From Pseudacidobacterium sp036264445 (GTDB lineage: Bacteria > Acidobacteriota > Terriglobia > Terriglobales > Acidobacteriaceae), in contig DATAQW010000306.1 in NCBI GenBank assembly GCA_036264445.1, positions 1-8,006 of the forward strand: a stretch of 8,006 bases of DNA, written 5' to 3'. Each line of letters opens with the position of its first letter. Within the stretch, counting starts at the first letter, position 1. Positions 6,438 to 8,006 of the stretch are shown here, piece after piece. The position numbers and the translations under genes are program-made. The notes beneath the pieces are model-generated. The model had not been told where the DNA came from, did no database searches, and saw only the letters and a list, made by a program, of their open reading frames with translations.

Positions 6438-7358
6438 TTACCGCACCGCATAGATAGCGGCTGAACTCGTGGATGACACAATTCCTGATGCGCCAAGCAC
6501 AACGTTCTTTGTCATGCTGAAGGGGACGTAGAGCACATCATCGGCTTCAAGCTGCATGTCGTCTTTTTTGCCGCTCTCGATGTCTTTGAGCGAAATGATC
6601 TGCTCCTGATAGCTGCCGTTCACTTTCCGGATCAGGCGAGTGACGCTCTCCTTCGCTGTCCGGTTGGCGCCCGCCGCTATGGCAATTGCCTGCAGCAACG
6701 TGAGCTTTGAATCATCCTGCATCACATAGCCGCCGGGACGCGCCACATCCCCGAGCACATAAACCACGCCGGCTTTGGGAACGATGACTGTGTCACCCGG
6801 ATAAACCATGACAGATGCATGCAGCGCGGCCTGAGGATTGTTGGGCAAAAATGTTGTAATGAGGCCGCTCTTATCTCCTCTTTGTACAGTGATGTGCCTG
6901 TCGGCGATTTCCGTCAGACCACCGGCAAGCGAAAGCACATTGACAAGGCTTCGTGGCGTCGTCAGTGGAACTGCTCCTGGTTTCGCTACTTGTCCCAGCG
7001 CAGACACTTCCTGCGTTGCATATTCTTCGACAAGTACAGAAACCTGGGGATGGTTGAGATATTGGCCCTGTACATAGGCTTGTGCAATCACGCCGGCGGC
7101 TTTTCCTGGAGTCAGACCCAAGACTTTCACAGCCCCCGCAAGGTCCAGGTCGATTTCTCCGGAATCCTTTACGCGAACGTGCTGCTCCAGATCCGGCTCG
7201 CGGAAGACGGTGATATGCAGCAGGTCACCGGGGCCTATCAACAGACTCTCAGCCCTCGCTGATTGTGCTGTATTTGTATCGTGCGCTGTTACACTCTGTC
7301 CGAAAGATGCAAAGGCCAACGCGATTGTGAGCAGCAACACACTATGCGTGCGCTTCAT
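6438..7358 (-). CDS. Polysaccharide export protein, Wza/OPX family with SLBB domains
   Basis: A 306-aa secreted envelope protein that should form the export channel, or its periplasmic part, for the polysaccharide made by this operon. Residues 1-25 are a Sec signal peptide (MKRTHS, then a hydrophobic core, with cleavage likely after VTA). The Poly_export domain spans about 39-114 (LLIGPGDLLHITVFREPDLE). A first SLBB domain is at about 116-165 (VSALGQVAKPGAV, then LAGGLTE). A second is at about 198-250 (VVYVLGDVARPGGYV, then IAAGANRTA). The C-terminus (284-306) is mildly hydrophobic and may be the membrane helix seen in Wza. The protein has no cysteine, so it cannot be a lipoprotein like E. 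coli Wza, and it is shorter than Wza. The start at 7358 is set by an AGGAGAG site and by the signal peptide; an in-frame ATG at 7439 would add a non-signal leader lying inside the kinase gene. It overlaps the kinase gene by 17 nt. Confidence 0.93.
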   Translation of the reverse strand: MKRTHSVLLLTIALAFASFGQSVTAHDTNTAQSARAESLLIGPGDLLHITVFREPDLEQHVRVKDSGEIDLDLAGAVKVLGLTPGKAAGVIAQAYVQGQYLNHPQVSVLVEEYATQEVSALGQVAKPGAVPLTTPRSLVNVLSLAGGLTEIADRHITVQRGDKSGLITTFLPNNPQAALHASVMVYPGDTVIVPKAGVVYVLGDVARPGGYVMQDDSKLTLLQAIAIAAGANRTAKESVTRLIRKVNGSYQEQIISLKDIESGKKDDMQLEADDVLYVPFSMTKNVVLGASGIVSSTSSAAIYAVR

Positions 7359-8006
7359 TTCGTCTCTCCTCTGCGTAGCCGGCATTACCGTGATAGCCGT
7401 AATAATCGGAAAAATCGGAGGAGCGGCCTGGCACAGCATTCAGTACTGTCCCCAGCACGACGCCAACCGGCGTCTGCTCCCGAATGGCGCGATACCCGCG
7501 TTCCACTGATTTTTTTCTTGTGATTCCATGCCGGGCCACAAGCAAAACTGCATCGCACTGACGTGCGACCAAGACGGCATCCGTCACAGGAAGCACCGGA
7601 GGGCCGTCGAGCACAATGAAGTCGTACTCATATCTCCATCGCGTTATCAGGTCCTGCATTCTTTGTGAGCCGAGCAGTTCCGACGGGATTGGCGGCACCG
7701 GGCCACCACACAACACGGATAAATTCGGGATTGTTCCAGCTCGCTGCGGGTCTGGCTGATTCACACTGCTCGAAAGAGCCGTGCTCAACCCATTTTCATT
7801 ATCCAGGCCTATTCTCTGGTGGAGCACTGGACGTCTCAGATCGGCATCCACCAGCAGAACTTTGGATCCCTGCTGCGCCAACGCCGCAGCCAAATTCAAG
7901 GAAATGGTGCTTTTTCCTTCTCCTGCGCCTGGACTAGTAATGAGCAAAATCTGCGGAGGTCCGCCGCCACGGGAAATCATCAGCGAGGTACGCAGCATGC
8001 GCAGCG
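7342..8006 (-). CDS. BY-kinase (Wzc/CpsD-type tyrosine-protein kinase), C-terminal part; 5' end outside window
   Basis: Bacterial tyrosine kinase that controls chain length and export of extracellular polysaccharide by autophosphorylation at the inner membrane. About 220 residues are visible; the frame is open at the right edge. Numbering from the internal Met at 7998-7996: RTSLMIS (3-9) matches the segment that precedes the kinase domain in Wzc-type proteins; Walker A is PGAGEGKST (23-31); Walker A' is LLVDADLRRP (48-57); Walker B is FIVLDGPP (127-134). The C-terminal tail has Tyr at 199, 200, 202 and 208, the autophosphorylation cluster. Because the LRTSL segment is normally internal, that ATG is not the true start. 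An N-terminal Wzz-like membrane domain is expected but lies outside the window. It is the first operon gene in view, directly upstream of the export gene and overlapping it by 17 nt. Its promoter is not in the window. Confidence 0.94.
   Translation of the reverse strand, partial: LRMLRTSLMISRGGGPPQILLITSPGAGEGKSTISLNLAAALAQQGSKVLLVDADLRRPVLHQRIGLDNENGLSTALSSSVNQPDPQRAGTIPNLSVLCGGPVPPIPSELLGSQRMQDLITRWRYEYDFIVLDGPPVLPVTDAVLVARQCDAVLLVARHGITRKKSVERGYRAIREQTPVGVVLGTVLNAVPGRSSDFSDYYGYHGNAGYAEERRNEAHA
7364..7370 (-). promoter_or_regulatory. Ribosome binding site of the OPX gene, inside the kinase gene
   Basis: Read on the minus strand the site is AGGAGAG, ending 5 nt before the ATG at 7358-7356. 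It decides the start of the export protein. It lies within the last codons of the kinase gene, where it encodes part of the EER stretch just after the tyrosine cluster, so terminating kinase ribosomes would arrive at this site. Confidence 0.8.

Noticed and set aside
6425..6502. An upstream start (ATG at 6502) for the Wzy-type membrane protein.
   Set aside because: It would overlap the export gene by 65 nt and add 26 residues rich in His, Cys and Arg that are unlike a membrane-protein N-terminus. The ATG at 6424 gives a normal start just after the upstream stop.

Overview
The window looks like a chromosomal piece of a mid-GC Gram-negative bacterium; GC is about 56% in the lines I counted across proS and the GH28 gene. 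The best guess is Acidobacteriota, class Terriglobia (the Granulicella/Terriglobus/Edaphobacter group). That guess rests on general resemblance of the protein sequences and on a Tat-exported GH28 enzyme beside a polysaccharide locus. No rRNA or other phylogenetic marker beyond ProRS is present, so the assignment is an inference.

Left half, plus strand: the C-terminal end of a GT4-type glycosyltransferase (1-317), then complete proS, prolyl-tRNA synthetase of the bacterial type with an inserted editing domain (400-2148). A strong rho-independent terminator follows (2197-2236). A perfect TATAAT -10 box lies between the proS stop and that terminator. A Tat-signal GH28-family pectinase-like glycoside hydrolase comes next (2311-3900).

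Right half, minus strand: a compact exopolysaccharide operon read from right to left. It starts with a BY-kinase/Wzc-type tyrosine kinase running off the right edge (7342-8006). Then come a Wza/OPX-type export protein with SLBB domains (6438-7358), a multi-spanning O-antigen ligase/Wzy-type membrane protein (5099-6424), and a GT4 glycosyltransferase of the WcaL/AmsK kind (3953-5095). The four genes overlap by 17 nt or are separated by 13 and 3 nt, so they are almost certainly co-transcribed from a promoter outside the window. Together they encode sugar transfer, polymerisation or ligation, export across the envelope, and phosphorylation-based control of an extracellular polysaccharide. The operon meets the GH28 gene tail to tail with a 52-bp gap and no clear terminator between them.

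I found no mobile elements, CRISPR arrays, tRNA or rRNA genes, or phage genes, and no convincing evidence of an undescribed system. The points most worth a second look are the promoter-hairpin-terminator arrangement after proS, the GH28 protein that lacks the classical active-site histidine motif, and the cysteine-free OPX protein.
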